A stretch of 64,000 bases of DNA from Cognatiyoonia sediminum (GCF_900129845.1 NZ_FQXB01000001.1:1116001-1180000); one strand, 5' to 3'. Shown: positions 33,600 through 42,737, counted from the first letter of the stretch. The notes: generated by a model from the letters alone, not told the origin. Translations and numbers: made by a program.

Positions 33600-34634
33600 A
33601 TGCCCGCGAGCCAGCTCTCTATTGCGACCTTCAACCTCTTTAATCTTAACCTTCCGGGGCTGCGAATGTACCGCGACCCAGACGGTTGGACGCAAGATCA
33701 GTATGACAAGAAGATCGAATGGACAGCACGAATGCTCAAGCAAGGCGATGCCGACGTTTGGGGCTTTCAAGAACATTGGCACAATGACGCGCTGACTGAA
33801 GCCGTCGAGCAAGCTGGCCTAGACGGCACCCATACGCTCCTCATGCCAGACGGTCATGCGGGACAGAAAATCCAATGTGCCGCGCTGGTTCGCAACGAGA
33901 TGCTTCAGGGCGACCCAGAGTGGATCACATCTTTCCCTGAAGGATGCTTCCTGAGATCGAGCGGCGAAGACGACCAAACCCCTTCTATTGAGTTAGAGGT
34001 CAATGCATTCTCAAGGCCAGTTCTGAATTTCATGATCAAGCCTGCACGCTCAAAGGACGCAATCCGGGTCTTTGTCTGCCACTTCAAATCCAAGGCGCCC
34101 ACGCGGGTCTCGTCAGAGGATTGGTACAAGAGGGATCCCGACCTCTATCACGCCCATCAATCAACATTGGGCTCCGCCCTTTCCACGATCAGACGTACCG
34201 CGGAAGCTGCGGCCTTGCGTGTTATCCTCAATGATTACCTCAGAGGTGGCGGCCAACCTGCCATCGTCCTTGGGGATCTAAACGACGGCATCCAGTCGAA
34301 CACACTCAATATTATGACAGCGCAACCCACTTTCCTTCTCGATGGGCGTCCAAGCGAGGGGTCTGACGTTGGCCTCTACAGCGTTTCTACGATGCTCCAA
34401 CTGCGGAGCGAACGGGATGTCTACTATTCTCACATCTACAAAAACCGGATGGAAACCTTGGATCATATCCTCGTTTCAGAAGAGCTTTACGACTTGTCGC
34501 GCGACCGCGAATGGGGCTTTGCAGGGGCCGAGATCGTAAATGACCATCTCAATCGCGAAGACCATAAGGACACCGGAACCGGTGATCATGGGATTGTCCG
34601 CGCGCAGTTTACCGGCCGTAGCTCTCTGAGATAA
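33600..34634 (+). CDS. Endonuclease/exonuclease/phosphatase (EEP) family protein
   Basis: A 344-residue metal-dependent phosphoesterase. EEP landmarks: SIATFNLFNLNLPG at the N-terminus, WGFQEHW with the metal-binding Glu at about residue 58, VFVCHFKSKAPTR, IVLGDLNDGIQSNTL with the Asp-Asn pair, LDHILVSEELYD and the terminal GDHGIVRAQF with the Asp-His pair. All expected catalytic residues appear present. No signal peptide, so cytoplasmic. Substrate (nucleic acid, phospholipid or inositol phosphate) is unresolved. Stands alone. Confidence 0.85.
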   Translation: MPASQLSIATFNLFNLNLPGLRMYRDPDGWTQDQYDKKIEWTARMLKQGDADVWGFQEHWHNDALTEAVEQAGLDGTHTLLMPDGHAGQKIQCAALVRNEMLQGDPEWITSFPEGCFLRSSGEDDQTPSIELEVNAFSRPVLNFMIKPARSKDAIRVFVCHFKSKAPTRVSSEDWYKRDPDLYHAHQSTLGSALSTIRRTAEAAALRVILNDYLRGGGQPAIVLGDLNDGIQSNTLNIMTAQPTFLLDGRPSEGSDVGLYSVSTMLQLRSERDVYYSHIYKNRMETLDHILVSEELYDLSRDREWGFAGAEIVNDHLNREDHKDTGTGDHGIVRAQFTGRSSLR

Positions 34635-34716
34635 CCAACTCTGTGCGCCATCGCACAAATCAGACCATTGAAGCCTTCCCCCGTGCGCTCTAGCTAAGCC
34701 TCAAAGGAGAGCAATC

Positions 34717-35628
34717 ATGTCTATCAGACCTGTCACTGAGACCCGCAAGGCTGTTCCAACGATGGAAGGTGCGGGCGTAAAACTTCATCGGGCTTTTGGC
34801 TTCCAAGACCCAACCGAATTGGACCCGTTCCTGTTGTTTGACGACTTCCGGAACGAGTATCCACAGGACTATCAGGCCGGATTCCCGTGGCATCCGCATC
34901 GCGGGATCGAGACGATCACCTATGTCCTCGACGGTTCTGTCAGCCACGCGGATAGCCTTGGGAATACTGGCGATCTGAATGCCGGCGACGTCCAATGGAT
35001 GACAGCCGGATCAGGCATCCTGCACCAAGAAATGCCACACGGGAACTCAAAGGGGCAAATGCACGGTTTCCAACTTTGGGCGAACCTCCCTGCATCTTTG
35101 AAAATGACAGCTCCGCGGTATCAGGACGTTGAATCCAAGGATATCCCAACTGTTGTTGACGACGATGGCACCTCTGTGCGTGTGATCATTGGTGAATTCT
35201 GGGGAAAAACCGGTCCCGTCGACGGGATTGCGGCTGACCCTCAGTACCTCGATGTTTCGGTTCCCGCTGGTGTCAAAAAGACGTTCAATATCGACACCTA
35301 TCGTCGCGCCTTCGCTTACGTTTTCGCGGGCAGCGGTTCATTTGTCGACGCGTCCAAGCCAACCGGCGTCTTGCTGGAAAAAGAGGTCATGGGCGAAGAA
35401 GTGAACATCCGCGATATGTCGGGCAACCGCACCTTGATCCGCTTTGGAACAGGCGACGAAATCACCGTTCAAGCGGGCGACGAAGGCATCCGTTTCTTGC
35501 TGATCTCAGGCGCGCCAATTGAAGAGCCTGTGGCGTGGCACGGCCCCATCGTGATGAACACACAAGACGAATTGCGTCAGGCGATCAGCGACCTCAACAA
35601 CGGCACCTTTATCACGCCTGCGCACTAG
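34717..35628 (+). CDS. Pirin-family protein
   Basis: A 303-residue bicupin. N-terminal cupin with the pirin metal ligands: FPWHPHRGIETITYVLDG (two His) and GILHQEMPH (His and Glu). The opening DPFLLFDDFRNEYPQDYQAG-like stretch (about residues 28-50) is diagnostic. Bacterial pirins include quercetinases and transcription cofactors; which applies here is unknown. AAAGGAGAG precedes the ATG. It converges with and overlaps the TetR gene by 17 bases. Confidence 0.92.
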   Translation: MSIRPVTETRKAVPTMEGAGVKLHRAFGFQDPTELDPFLLFDDFRNEYPQDYQAGFPWHPHRGIETITYVLDGSVSHADSLGNTGDLNAGDVQWMTAGSGILHQEMPHGNSKGQMHGFQLWANLPASLKMTAPRYQDVESKDIPTVVDDDGTSVRVIIGEFWGKTGPVDGIAADPQYLDVSVPAGVKKTFNIDTYRRAFAYVFAGSGSFVDASKPTGVLLEKEVMGEEVNIRDMSGNRTLIRFGTGDEITVQAGDEGIRFLLISGAPIEEPVAWHGPIVMNTQDELRQAISDLNNGTFITPAH

Positions 35629-36208
35629 CAACAGACCGCTGAATGAGGTCGCAATAGATCGTTGCGACCTCATCTATCGTCAGTCGACCGTCTTCTCGAT
35701 ACCAGTTTGTGATGCCCGTCAGTTGAGCAATGATAGACAGGGTCGTGATATGTCGATCCGTGAAAGTGAAATCATCAGAGGCCTCTCCGGCTTCTAGGAT
35801 CGCCTCCAAAGCGCCTTCATACTGGGATCGAAGCGCTTGAATTCTCTCAAAATTCTCCGGCGATAGGTTCCGCAACTCCATATAGGACACAAACACCTCA
35901 TCCCGCCTCGGCAGGTGGTAAGTGATGTGGAACCGGACGAATTGATCCAACTGCTCAATTGGCCCGTCCAAAGCGGGCAACTTCCCCAACTCAGCCAGCA
36001 GATCGACCATATGGGTTTCCATCAGATCAAACAGCAAGGATTGCTTGTCGGGCGTGTAATTGTACAGCGCACCCACCTGCAAACCAACGTCTTCAGCGAT
36101 CTTGCGCATCGATACGGCCGCACACCCGTGTTGCGCGATCAAACGCAATGCGGCTTCCCGAATTTTCGGACCCGTGATGTCAGAATGAGAACCGCGCCGC
36201 CGTGCCAT
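35612..36208 (-). CDS. TetR/AcrR-family regulator
   Basis: A 198-residue repressor-type protein. N-terminal helix-turn-helix: IREAALRLIAQHGCAAVSMR then KIAEDVGLQVGALYNYTPDK. The C-terminal ligand domain is all-helical and not diagnostic (HITYHLPRRDEVFVSYMELR, IAQLTGITNWYREDGRLTID). A 14-base imperfect palindrome sits 13 bases upstream of the ATG, probably its own operator, facing the small lipoprotein gene. Targets unknown. Confidence 0.9.
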   Translation of the reverse strand: MARRRGSHSDITGPKIREAALRLIAQHGCAAVSMRKIAEDVGLQVGALYNYTPDKQSLLFDLMETHMVDLLAELGKLPALDGPIEQLDQFVRFHITYHLPRRDEVFVSYMELRNLSPENFERIQALRSQYEGALEAILEAGEASDDFTFTDRHITTLSIIAQLTGITNWYREDGRLTIDEVATIYCDLIQRSVASAQA

Positions 36209-36221
36209 ACCGCAAGCTAAC

Positions 36222-36235
36222 TGAACAAGCGTTCA
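36222..36235. promoter_or_regulatory. Candidate TetR operator
   Basis: TGAAC-AAGC-GTTCA, dyad-symmetric arms of five bases, between the divergent tetR gene (start 36208) and the lipoprotein gene (start 36314). TGAAC/GTTCA half-sites are common among TetR-family operators. Confidence 0.45.
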
Positions 36236-36313
36236 TTTGCCAAGCAGCTTTCCTGTCCTTGTGGAGCATTCGCTTGCGCGCCTATAAGTCGAACCAGAAA
36301 GGACAGCCAACCC

Positions 36314-36586
36314 ATGCGTATTCTCGAGACCTTTGCTTTGCTTGCTTGCGCCAGTTGCGCGCCCTTCCCTGAACTCGACGACACTGTAGATCAGGAAGCA
36401 CGCGATGCGCCCTATCCGACATTGGTGAACATATCAGCGCTCAATGCGGCGATCGGCCCAGAGCCAACCCTCCCACTGGCAGAAATCGAAAGCCGCCTAA
36501 ACGAACTGGATGCGTCGGCAGAAGCCCTTCGGGGGCCAGTGGTTGACGATGAAAGCCGTAGTCGAATGGAAGAAGGCGTCAGATGA
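36314..36586 (+). CDS. Small lipoprotein-like protein of unknown function
   Basis: A 90-residue protein with a short hydrophobic N-terminus ending in ALLACASC, a plausible lipobox with Cys at about residue 12 or 15. The mature part is acidic and helical (EPTLPLAEIESRLNELDASA). AAAGGACA precedes the ATG. It lies 68 bases before hom on the same strand. No family recognised. Confidence 0.65.
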   Translation: MRILETFALLACASCAPFPELDDTVDQEARDAPYPTLVNISALNAAIGPEPTLPLAEIESRLNELDASAEALRGPVVDDESRSRMEEGVR

Positions 36587-36654
36587 TCCGTTGCGGTACG
36601 CGCCGCGATTGGATAACACGCCGCCAGACGAATTCTTATCTATAGGACGACCCG

Positions 36655-37941
36655 ATGACCGCACCACTACGCCTTGGAATTGCAGGCCTTGGGACAGTTG
36701 GCATCGGCCTTGTCAAAATAGTCCAGAACAACCCCGATTTGTTAGAAACGCGCTCCGGCCGCAAGATCACAATTTCCGCCGTCTCCGCGCGCAGCAAAGA
36801 CAAGGATCGCGGCGCTGATCTGAGCGGATATGCGTGGGAAGACAACGCTGTCGACCTCGCCCAGCGCGACGACGTGGATGTCTATGTTGAACTGATGGGC
36901 GGCCATGAGGGACCAGCTAAAAACTCCATTGAGGCCGCTATCTCGGCGGGCAAGGATGTGGTCACAGCGAACAAAGCCTTGCTTGCTATCCATGGCCAAG
37001 CTTTGGCGGAAAGCGCCGAAGAGGCGGGCAAACTGATCCGGTTCGAAGCCGCAGTTGCGGGCGGTATTCCGGTTGTCAAAGCGCTCACCGAAGGTTTGTC
37101 CGGCAACGTGATCAACCGTGTCATGGGCGTGATGAACGGCAGCTGCAACTATATCCTAACGCGGATGCAGGATGCAGGTCTGACCTACCAAGAGGTATTC
37201 GACGAAGCGAATGCGCTGGGTTACCTCGAAGCTGATCCCCAGCTCGATGTCGGGGGGATCGATGCTGGGCATAAGCTCGCTCTCTTGGCTTCCATCGCTT
37301 ACGGCACGCAGGTGGATTTCGATGCGGTGGAACTGGAAGGCATCGGCTCCGTCACTATCGAGGATATTAACCAAGCGGCTGATATGGGCTACCGCATTAA
37401 ACTGCTTGGTGTCGCGCAGCTTACCGGACGTGGCCTTGAACAGCGCATGTCACCCTGCCTTGTCCCTGCCTCATCGCCCCTCGGCCAACTTCAAGGCGGC
37501 ACAAACATGGTGGTTCTTGAGGGTGACGCAGTTGAACAGGTCGTTCTACGTGGCCCCGGCGCGGGCGAAGGCCCAACCGCCAGTGCGGTTATTGCTGACA
37601 TCATGGACCTCGCGCGCGGCGTGCGTATTTCGACATTCGGCCAGCCGGCAAAGTATCTCGTCAAGGCGCGCGCCGCACGCGCCGCCGTTTCAGCACCATA
37701 CTACCTGCGCATTCAGCTGGTCGACAAACCCGGTTCTTTGGCCAAGATCGCGGCCATCCTTGGCGACGCTGGTATCTCCATCGATCGGATGCGCCAGTAC
37801 GGACATGATGATCACTCCGCACCGGTTTTGATTGTGACCCACAAAACCACACGCACCGCTGTGGACGAAGCAATTCAACAGTTTAGCACAACAGGTCTGA
37901 TCGAGGGCGCCCCCGTAGCAATCCGGATCGAAACTGTCTGA
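36655..37941 (+). CDS. hom: Homoserine dehydrogenase
   Basis: Reduces aspartate semialdehyde to homoserine for threonine and methionine synthesis. The 428-residue protein has the NAD(P) fold (LRLGIAGLGTVGIGLVKIVQ), VVTANKALLAIHG, the catalytic region FEAAVAGGIPVVKAL with GNVINRVMGVMNGSCNYILT, YLEADPQLDVGGIDAGHKLA with the catalytic Lys, and a C-terminal ACT domain from about residue 350 (YYLRIQLVDKPGSLAKIAAI) for feedback control by threonine. Monofunctional, standard length. Confidence 0.97.
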   Translation: MTAPLRLGIAGLGTVGIGLVKIVQNNPDLLETRSGRKITISAVSARSKDKDRGADLSGYAWEDNAVDLAQRDDVDVYVELMGGHEGPAKNSIEAAISAGKDVVTANKALLAIHGQALAESAEEAGKLIRFEAAVAGGIPVVKALTEGLSGNVINRVMGVMNGSCNYILTRMQDAGLTYQEVFDEANALGYLEADPQLDVGGIDAGHKLALLASIAYGTQVDFDAVELEGIGSVTIEDINQAADMGYRIKLLGVAQLTGRGLEQRMSPCLVPASSPLGQLQGGTNMVVLEGDAVEQVVLRGPGAGEGPTASAVIADIMDLARGVRISTFGQPAKYLVKARAARAAVSAPYYLRIQLVDKPGSLAKIAAILGDAGISIDRMRQYGHDDHSAPVLIVTHKTTRTAVDEAIQQFSTTGLIEGAPVAIRIETV

Positions 37942-37984
37942 CCTCTGACACAGGTTGCGGCTTTCTTTACCAAACTTGGGCTAT

Positions 37985-38027
37985 GTTAGCGCGCTCAGCC
38001 TTGCGGCGCTTGGATTGCCTCGCTAAC
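37985..38027 (+). other. Structured leader-like segment upstream of glpX
   Basis: GTTAGCG (37985-37991) pairs with CGCTAAC (38021-38027), and inside it AGCGC pairs with GCGCT (37988-37992, 38006-38010), two mutually exclusive helices. It ends 31 bases before the glpX ATG. Could be a weak terminator of hom or a leader fold; evidence is symmetry only. Confidence 0.25.
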
Positions 38028-38058
38028 CGCTAGGCGACGACTATTGAAGGATCCTCCC

Positions 38059-39024
38059 ATGTCCCCAACTATCGATTTTAACGATCGCGCCCTATCTCTC
38101 GCCCTCGCCCGCGTGTCAGAAGCCGCCGCCATCGCTTGCGCCCCACTGATCGGGCGCGGTGACGAAAAGGCCGCTGACCAAGCAGCCGTTGACGCGATGA
38201 GAACGCAGCTCAACAGCTTGGATATTTCGGGTGTGGTTGTCATCGGCGAAGGCGAACGCGACGAAGCGCCGATGCTTTATATCGGGGAAGAAGTCGGAAC
38301 AGGCACAGGCCCCGGCGTCGACATTGCACTCGACCCGCTCGAAGGCACGACATTGACGGCGAAAGACATGCCAAACGCTTTGGCTGTGATTGCCATGGGT
38401 CCGCGTGGCTCCATGCTTCATGCCCCAGACGTCTATATGGAAAAGCTCGCTGTCGGCCCCGGCTATCGTCCCGGCGTGGTCACTTTGGATATGAGCCCCG
38501 CCGAAAGAGTTTCGGCGTTAGCCTCCGCCAAAGGCTGTTCCACCAATGACATCACCGTCTGCGTGCTGGAGCGTCCTCGCCACGAAGATATGATCGAGGA
38601 AATCCGCTCCACCGGCGCTGCGATCCGGCTGATCACTGACGGCGACGTCGCTGGTGTGATGCACTGCGCCGAAGCCGCGACCACCGGCATTGATATGTAC
38701 ATGGGCCTCGGTGGCGCGCCAGAGGGCGTTTTGGCGGCCGCCGCGTTGAAATGCATGGGCGGACAAATCTTTGGCCGCCTCACGTTCCGCAACGACGATG
38801 AACGCGGTCGCGCCGAAAAAGCAGGGATCTCGAACTTTGATCGTGTCTATACTCGCGACGACATGGTCACAGGCGATGTCATCTTTGCCGCCACCGGCGT
38901 CACCGACGGATCGCTGCTGCCTGGCATCAAACGCGAGGTCGGCGCAGTCACCGCAGAGACTGTTTTGATGCGTTCCAAGACCGGTTCTGTCCGGCGCATG
39001 ACCTACCGCAACCCAACGCGCTAA
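38059..39024 (+). CDS. glpX: Class II fructose-1,6-bisphosphatase
   Basis: Hydrolyses fructose-1,6-bisphosphate in gluconeogenesis. The 321-residue protein shows the lithium-sensitive phosphatase motifs VVIGEGERDEAPMLYIGEEV and DIALDPLEGTTLTAKDMPNA, then ITDGDVAGVMHCAEAATTGI and MGLGGAPEGVLAAAALKCMG. The ATG at 38059 (MSPTIDFNDRALSLALARVS) has GAAGGA upstream; a TTG at 38044 is in frame but less likely. In alphaproteobacteria glpX commonly sits between hom and recJ, as here. Confidence 0.96.
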   Translation: MSPTIDFNDRALSLALARVSEAAAIACAPLIGRGDEKAADQAAVDAMRTQLNSLDISGVVVIGEGERDEAPMLYIGEEVGTGTGPGVDIALDPLEGTTLTAKDMPNALAVIAMGPRGSMLHAPDVYMEKLAVGPGYRPGVVTLDMSPAERVSALASAKGCSTNDITVCVLERPRHEDMIEEIRSTGAAIRLITDGDVAGVMHCAEAATTGIDMYMGLGGAPEGVLAAAALKCMGGQIFGRLTFRNDDERGRAEKAGISNFDRVYTRDDMVTGDVIFAATGVTDGSLLPGIKREVGAVTAETVLMRSKTGSVRRMTYRNPTR

Positions 39025-39090
39025 ATTATCTTGTGGATAATCTTCTGAGAGCGTGGCCAAGGCTGCGCCCTCTCTATATTGTGGCATTCT

Positions 39091-40854
39091 ATGAGCGACC
39101 CACAACATCCACCCGCATTTCTGAATGTCGACGCCTCCCTAACAGATCGTCGCTGGGTCGGCCCGACAGGCGCCGAAGACCGACTGTCCAATGCAATGGA
39201 ACAGGCAACCGGCCTGCCCGCTCCGCTGTGCCGCACTTTGGTGCGCCGCGGTGTCGAGCCGCAAGAAGCCGAAGGATTTCTTGAACCGAAACTGCGCGAA
39301 CTTCTCCCCGACCCACGATCGCTCAAAGACATGGAACGCGCTGCAAGCCGTTTCCTAACCGCTGTTCGCGAAAGGCAAAACATCGCGATTTTCGCTGACT
39401 ACGACGTTGACGGCGGCTCCTCCGCCGCCCTTCTGATCGATTGGCTTCGGCAAATGGGCCGCCGCGCGACGCTTTATATCCCCGACCGGATCGACGAAGG
39501 ATATGGCCCCAATGACGAGGCGATGTCTGCCCTCGCCCGTGACCACGACCTGATCGTCTGCGTGGATTGCGGCACGCTGTCCCACGGCCCCATTGACGCT
39601 GCCAAGGGCGCTGATGTCATTGTGCTCGATCACCACTTGGGCGGTGAAACCCTGCCCGATGCAAAGGCTATCGTGAATCCCAACCGGCAAGACGAAGACG
39701 GCGACCTCGCCCATCTGTGTGCGGCCGCCGTCACCTTCCTGATGCTGGTCGAAACCAACCGCCAACTGCGAGAAGCGGGCCACCAAGGCCCCGATCTCAT
39801 AGCGATGCTCGATCTCGTGGCCCTTGCCACAGTGGCCGATGTCGCCCCTCTCATCGGCGTCAACCGTGCGCTTGTCCGCCAAGGTCTTAGCGTCATGGCC
39901 CGTCGCGAACGCATCGGCCTAACCGCCCTCGCAGATGAAGCAGGCATGGACTCCGCGCCAAATTCTTACCACCTCGGCTTCCTCCTCGGTCCGCGTGTCA
40001 ACGCAGGCGGACGCATTGGGAAAGCAGACCTTGGCGCAAGACTGCTTTCAACCGAAAATGCGCAAGAAGCAAAAGACATCGCGGCCCGGCTTGATGAGCT
40101 GAACAAAGAACGGCGCGAGATCGAAAACCAAGTCCGCGACCTCGCTTTGGAACAAGCCACGGATCGCGGCCTCGATGCACCGCTCGTTTGGGCCGCAGGC
40201 GAAGGCTGGCATCCCGGCGTTGTGGGTATCGTCGCCTCGCGCTTGAAAGAGGCCACCAACCGCCCAGCAATCGTCATCGGTCTTGTTGGCGACGAAGGCA
40301 AGGGCTCCGGCCGTTCGGTCTCGGGCATCGACCTTGGAGCTTCCATCCAACGCCTTGCCGCAGAAGGGCTGCTGATCAAAGGCGGTGGGCACAAAATGGC
40401 CGCGGGTCTGACCGTCGAAAGAGGCAAATTGGACGCTGCAATGGACCGCCTTGCAGACCTGCTCGACAAACAAGGCGCAGGCCAACTTGGCCCTTCAGAC
40501 CTCACCCTCAATGGCATCCTCATGCCCGGTGCCGTTACCGTCGATCTGATCGAACAACTCGAACAAGCAGGCCCTTTCGGCGCAGGAGCCCCCGCCCCAC
40601 GATTCGCTTTCCCCGATTGCCAAATTCTCTTTGCTAAAGAGGTCGGCACCAACCACCTCAAAGTGGCATTTGGTGACGGCATGGGCGCGCGCCTCGACGC
40701 CATTGCCTTCAACACGGTGGACGGACCGATGGGTCAAGAACTGCTAAATCACGGCGGAGCGCGCTTCCATTTGGCCGGTCGTCTGGACGTCAACGTCTGG
40801 CAAGGCCGCAAGTCCCCACAACTGCGCCTCGAAGACGCAGCGCGCGCGCATTAA
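39091..40854 (+). CDS. recJ: Single-stranded-DNA-specific exonuclease RecJ
   Basis: A 587-residue 5'-3' exonuclease for recombination and mismatch repair. DHH domain: IAIFADYDVDGGSSAALLID, CVDCGTLSHGPIDAA, VIVLDHHLGGETLPDAKAIV, VALATVADVAPLIG. DHHA1 domain: WHPGVVGIVASRLKEATNRP and IKGGGHKMAAGLTVE. OB-fold at the C-terminus. In motif V-type CGT replaces the common CGI/CGV. The ATG at 39091 is preferred over the TTG at 39079. A DnaA-box sequence (TGTGGATAA, 39032-39040) lies just upstream. Confidence 0.96.
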   Translation: MSDPQHPPAFLNVDASLTDRRWVGPTGAEDRLSNAMEQATGLPAPLCRTLVRRGVEPQEAEGFLEPKLRELLPDPRSLKDMERAASRFLTAVRERQNIAIFADYDVDGGSSAALLIDWLRQMGRRATLYIPDRIDEGYGPNDEAMSALARDHDLIVCVDCGTLSHGPIDAAKGADVIVLDHHLGGETLPDAKAIVNPNRQDEDGDLAHLCAAAVTFLMLVETNRQLREAGHQGPDLIAMLDLVALATVADVAPLIGVNRALVRQGLSVMARRERIGLTALADEAGMDSAPNSYHLGFLLGPRVNAGGRIGKADLGARLLSTENAQEAKDIAARLDELNKERREIENQVRDLALEQATDRGLDAPLVWAAGEGWHPGVVGIVASRLKEATNRPAIVIGLVGDEGKGSGRSVSGIDLGASIQRLAAEGLLIKGGGHKMAAGLTVERGKLDAAMDRLADLLDKQGAGQLGPSDLTLNGILMPGAVTVDLIEQLEQAGPFGAGAPAPRFAFPDCQILFAKEVGTNHLKVAFGDGMGARLDAIAFNTVDGPMGQELLNHGGARFHLAGRLDVNVWQGRKSPQLRLEDAARAH

Positions 40855-40924
40855 GCCGTCACTTTTTGCAAAAAACCCTCTTGCCCTTAACAGCGGCATT
40901 CCCTAAAAGCGCCTCACCAAGCGC

Positions 40925-40999
40925 GGTCCCTTCGTCTATCGGTTAGGACGCCAGGTTTTCAACCTGGAAAGAGGGGTTCGATTCCCCTAGGGACTGCCA
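40925..40999 (+). tRNA. tRNA-Glu (TTC)
   Basis: A 75-base cloverleaf: acceptor GGTCCCT with AGGGACT, D arm GTCTATCGGTTAGGAC, anticodon arm CCAGG-TTTTCAA-CCTGG with anticodon TTC, T arm AGGGGTTCGATTCCCCT, discriminator G and encoded CCA. The first acceptor pair is G-U. Confidence 0.96.
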
Positions 41000-41018
41000 T
41001 TGGTTTTCGCCTAAGATT

Positions 41019-41057
41019 CAAAAGACGCCGGCACGAAAGCACATCGGCGTTCTTTTG
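41019..41057. terminator. Bidirectional terminator between tRNA-Glu and the sigma-factor gene
   Basis: CAAAAGACGCCG and CGGCGTTCTTTTG pair with a one-base bulge around a 14-base loop, giving a T-rich end on both strands. It serves tRNA-Glu on the plus strand and the convergent ECF sigma gene (stop 41062) on the minus strand. Confidence 0.7.
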
Positions 41058-41061
41058 ATTA

Positions 41062-42312
41062 CTAACCCCCCAATTGCGCTATTTTGGCGTTTAGAAATTC
41101 TTGTTCCGCAGCATTTTCAGAGAGATTGACTGCCTGCAGGTAGTTTTCCCGCGCTTGTGTAATTTGGCCTGCGCGTTCCTGCAGGTCACCAAGCGCGGCA
41201 AAGTACGGTTGATACTTTTGAATTTTTGCCACCTCGCTAACGTCTCTGAGCAGTTTCAAACCGTCCTCTGGAGAAGATGCATAAGATATAGCAACAGCTT
41301 GGTTTATTCGCACCACCGGCGATGGTTGAATGTCGAAGAGCAGATCATAGAGTGCGGCTATTTCTGACCAGTCGGTCTGCTCCCAAGTCTTACTCATTGC
41401 ATGCACACCACTTATTGCCGCTTGTAACTGATAGGGCCCAATTCGTTTTAGCGGCAAAACTCTTTCCAGAATTTCAGTACCCTCGACGATCTTGCTTTGA
41501 TTCCAACGCTTGCGATTTTGCTCCTTTAAGGGAACCAAGTTGCCATCATGATCGGTTCGCGCCACTCGGCGTGAATCATGCAACAACATAAGCGCTAGTA
41601 GTCCTGCCACCTCGGTGTCGTTTGGTAGCAAGCCCATCAAAATACGCGCCAACCGAATAGCCTCATCGGTCAAGTCTTTTCGATGCGCGCTGGCGCCTTG
41701 CGTCGCAGAGTATCCTTCGTTGAAAATGAGATAGATTACACTCAAAACTGTTTTGGTCCGTTCCGGAAGTTCAGACCGCTCTGGTACGACAAAGGGTATT
41801 TTCTCTTGCGCGATCTTTCGTTTCGCACGGGTAATCCTCTGTTGCATCGCCTGAGGCGTATCCAGAAAAGCACTCGCAATCTCCTCAGTTGACAGTCCTC
41901 CCAACGCGCGCAGGGTCAGCGCGACTTGGCTCTTTGTGTCCAGAGAAGGGTGGCAGCAAATAAAGATCAGCTCCAATCGACTGTCCGGAATGGCATCGAA
42001 CATCACTTCATCCAAATTGCGAGACTCTAGCTCCAAGAGGAGCGCAATTTCAGCTTGTTTCTTTGAAAAAACCTGATCCCGTCGAAGCTTATCGAGTGCC
42101 TTTCGACGCGCGACCGTTATAAGCCATCCCGCCGGAGATCTTGGCAACCCGTTTCGTTGCCAGTGCGACATGGCGGACAGGACAGCATCCTGTAAGCAGT
42201 CTTCCGCTAAATGAAGATCGTTTAAACTCCCTACAAGTGACGCGAGGATCCGCCCCCGTTCTTCCCGAATGGTTCGTTCTATGATCCGTTCAGGGGAAAG
42301 CGAGGGCGACAT
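41062..42312 (-). CDS. ECF42-type RNA polymerase sigma factor with C-terminal TPR-like domain
   Basis: A 416-residue extracytoplasmic-function sigma factor. Sigma region 2 covers about residues 12-80 (DLHLAEDCLQDAVLSAMSHW, PAGWLITVARRKALDKLRRD), region 4 about 125-175 (LTLRALGGLSTEEIASAFLD then TPQAMQQRITRAKRKIAQEK), followed by a long extension with FNEGYSATQGASAHRKDLTD and TPR-like helices (ALGDLQERAGQITQARENYL). This layout plus the adjacent DGPF protein defines ECF42, which uses the extension instead of a standard anti-sigma factor. Codon usage looks more AT-rich than the neighbours. Confidence 0.92.
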   Translation of the reverse strand: MSPSLSPERIIERTIREERGRILASLVGSLNDLHLAEDCLQDAVLSAMSHWQRNGLPRSPAGWLITVARRKALDKLRRDQVFSKKQAEIALLLELESRNLDEVMFDAIPDSRLELIFICCHPSLDTKSQVALTLRALGGLSTEEIASAFLDTPQAMQQRITRAKRKIAQEKIPFVVPERSELPERTKTVLSVIYLIFNEGYSATQGASAHRKDLTDEAIRLARILMGLLPNDTEVAGLLALMLLHDSRRVARTDHDGNLVPLKEQNRKRWNQSKIVEGTEILERVLPLKRIGPYQLQAAISGVHAMSKTWEQTDWSEIAALYDLLFDIQPSPVVRINQAVAISYASSPEDGLKLLRDVSEVAKIQKYQPYFAALGDLQERAGQITQARENYLQAVNLSENAAEQEFLNAKIAQLGG

Positions 42313-42336
42313 CGTTCCTATTTCTTCAACTTTTGT

Positions 42337-42615
42337 TCAGTTGTCCCATACCACAATCGGCCGGACTTCAATGCGCCCATAATCCGCCGTTGGGATCATA
42401 GCGGCATATTCGATTGCTTCATCTAAGTCTTTGCAATCCAGTAGATAATACCCGCCAAGTTGTTCCTTGGTTTCTGCAAATGGGCCGTCGATTGTTTCGG
42501 TTTTGCCGTTGCGAACTGAAACTGTTGTGGCTGTTTCAACGCCTTGAAGCGCATCACCCGCAACAAGTTTGCCTTCGTCCCGCACCTTTTGGGTGAAGTC
42601 TCCGTAGGCCTTCAT
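42337..42615 (-). CDS. DGPF/YciI-domain protein, ECF42 partner
   Basis: A 92-residue alpha/beta protein of the YciI-like (YCII, DGPF motif) family. The motif appears as ETIDGPFAETKEQLGGYYLL, and the C-terminal DLDEAIEYAAMIPTADYGRI, EVRPIVVW is characteristic. The N-terminus starts MKAYGDFTQKVRDEGKLVAG, lacking the usual first strand seen in longer members, so it may be slightly short. GGAGG lies five bases before the ATG. It precedes the ECF42 gene by 24 bases; such genes are the known target of ECF42 factors. Confidence 0.88.
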   Translation of the reverse strand: MKAYGDFTQKVRDEGKLVAGDALQGVETATTVSVRNGKTETIDGPFAETKEQLGGYYLLDCKDLDEAIEYAAMIPTADYGRIEVRPIVVWDN

Positions 42616-42701
42616 GAAACCTCCGAATTCAGGTGTTCCAGGCTGAGGTCCAGAGTTTGGGGCAGAATAGATAAGACAAATGAATTGCTTGGTTTTTCCT
42701 T

Positions 42702-42728
42702 TCTAAAACCAAGAGCACCACGCTCTTG
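42702..42728 (-). terminator. Intrinsic terminator after the SDR gene / in the DGPF leader
   Basis: On the minus strand CAAGAGC-GTGGT-GCTCTTG followed by GTTTTAG. It lies 62 bases after the SDR stop and 87 bases before the DGPF start, downstream of the candidate ECF promoter. Confidence 0.65.
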
Positions 42729-42737
42729 TACCCATTA

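Noticed and set aside
19982-39040. Two perfect DnaA-box sequences (19982-19990 and 39032-39040) as a sign of a replication origin
   Set aside because: They are 19 kb apart and single; about this number is expected by chance, and no AT-rich unwinding region or origin genes are present.
39355-39882. Long minus-strand frame of 175 codons inside recJ (also 39966-40715)
   Set aside because: Antisense shadow of recJ caused by high third-position GC; recJ is complete on the plus strand.
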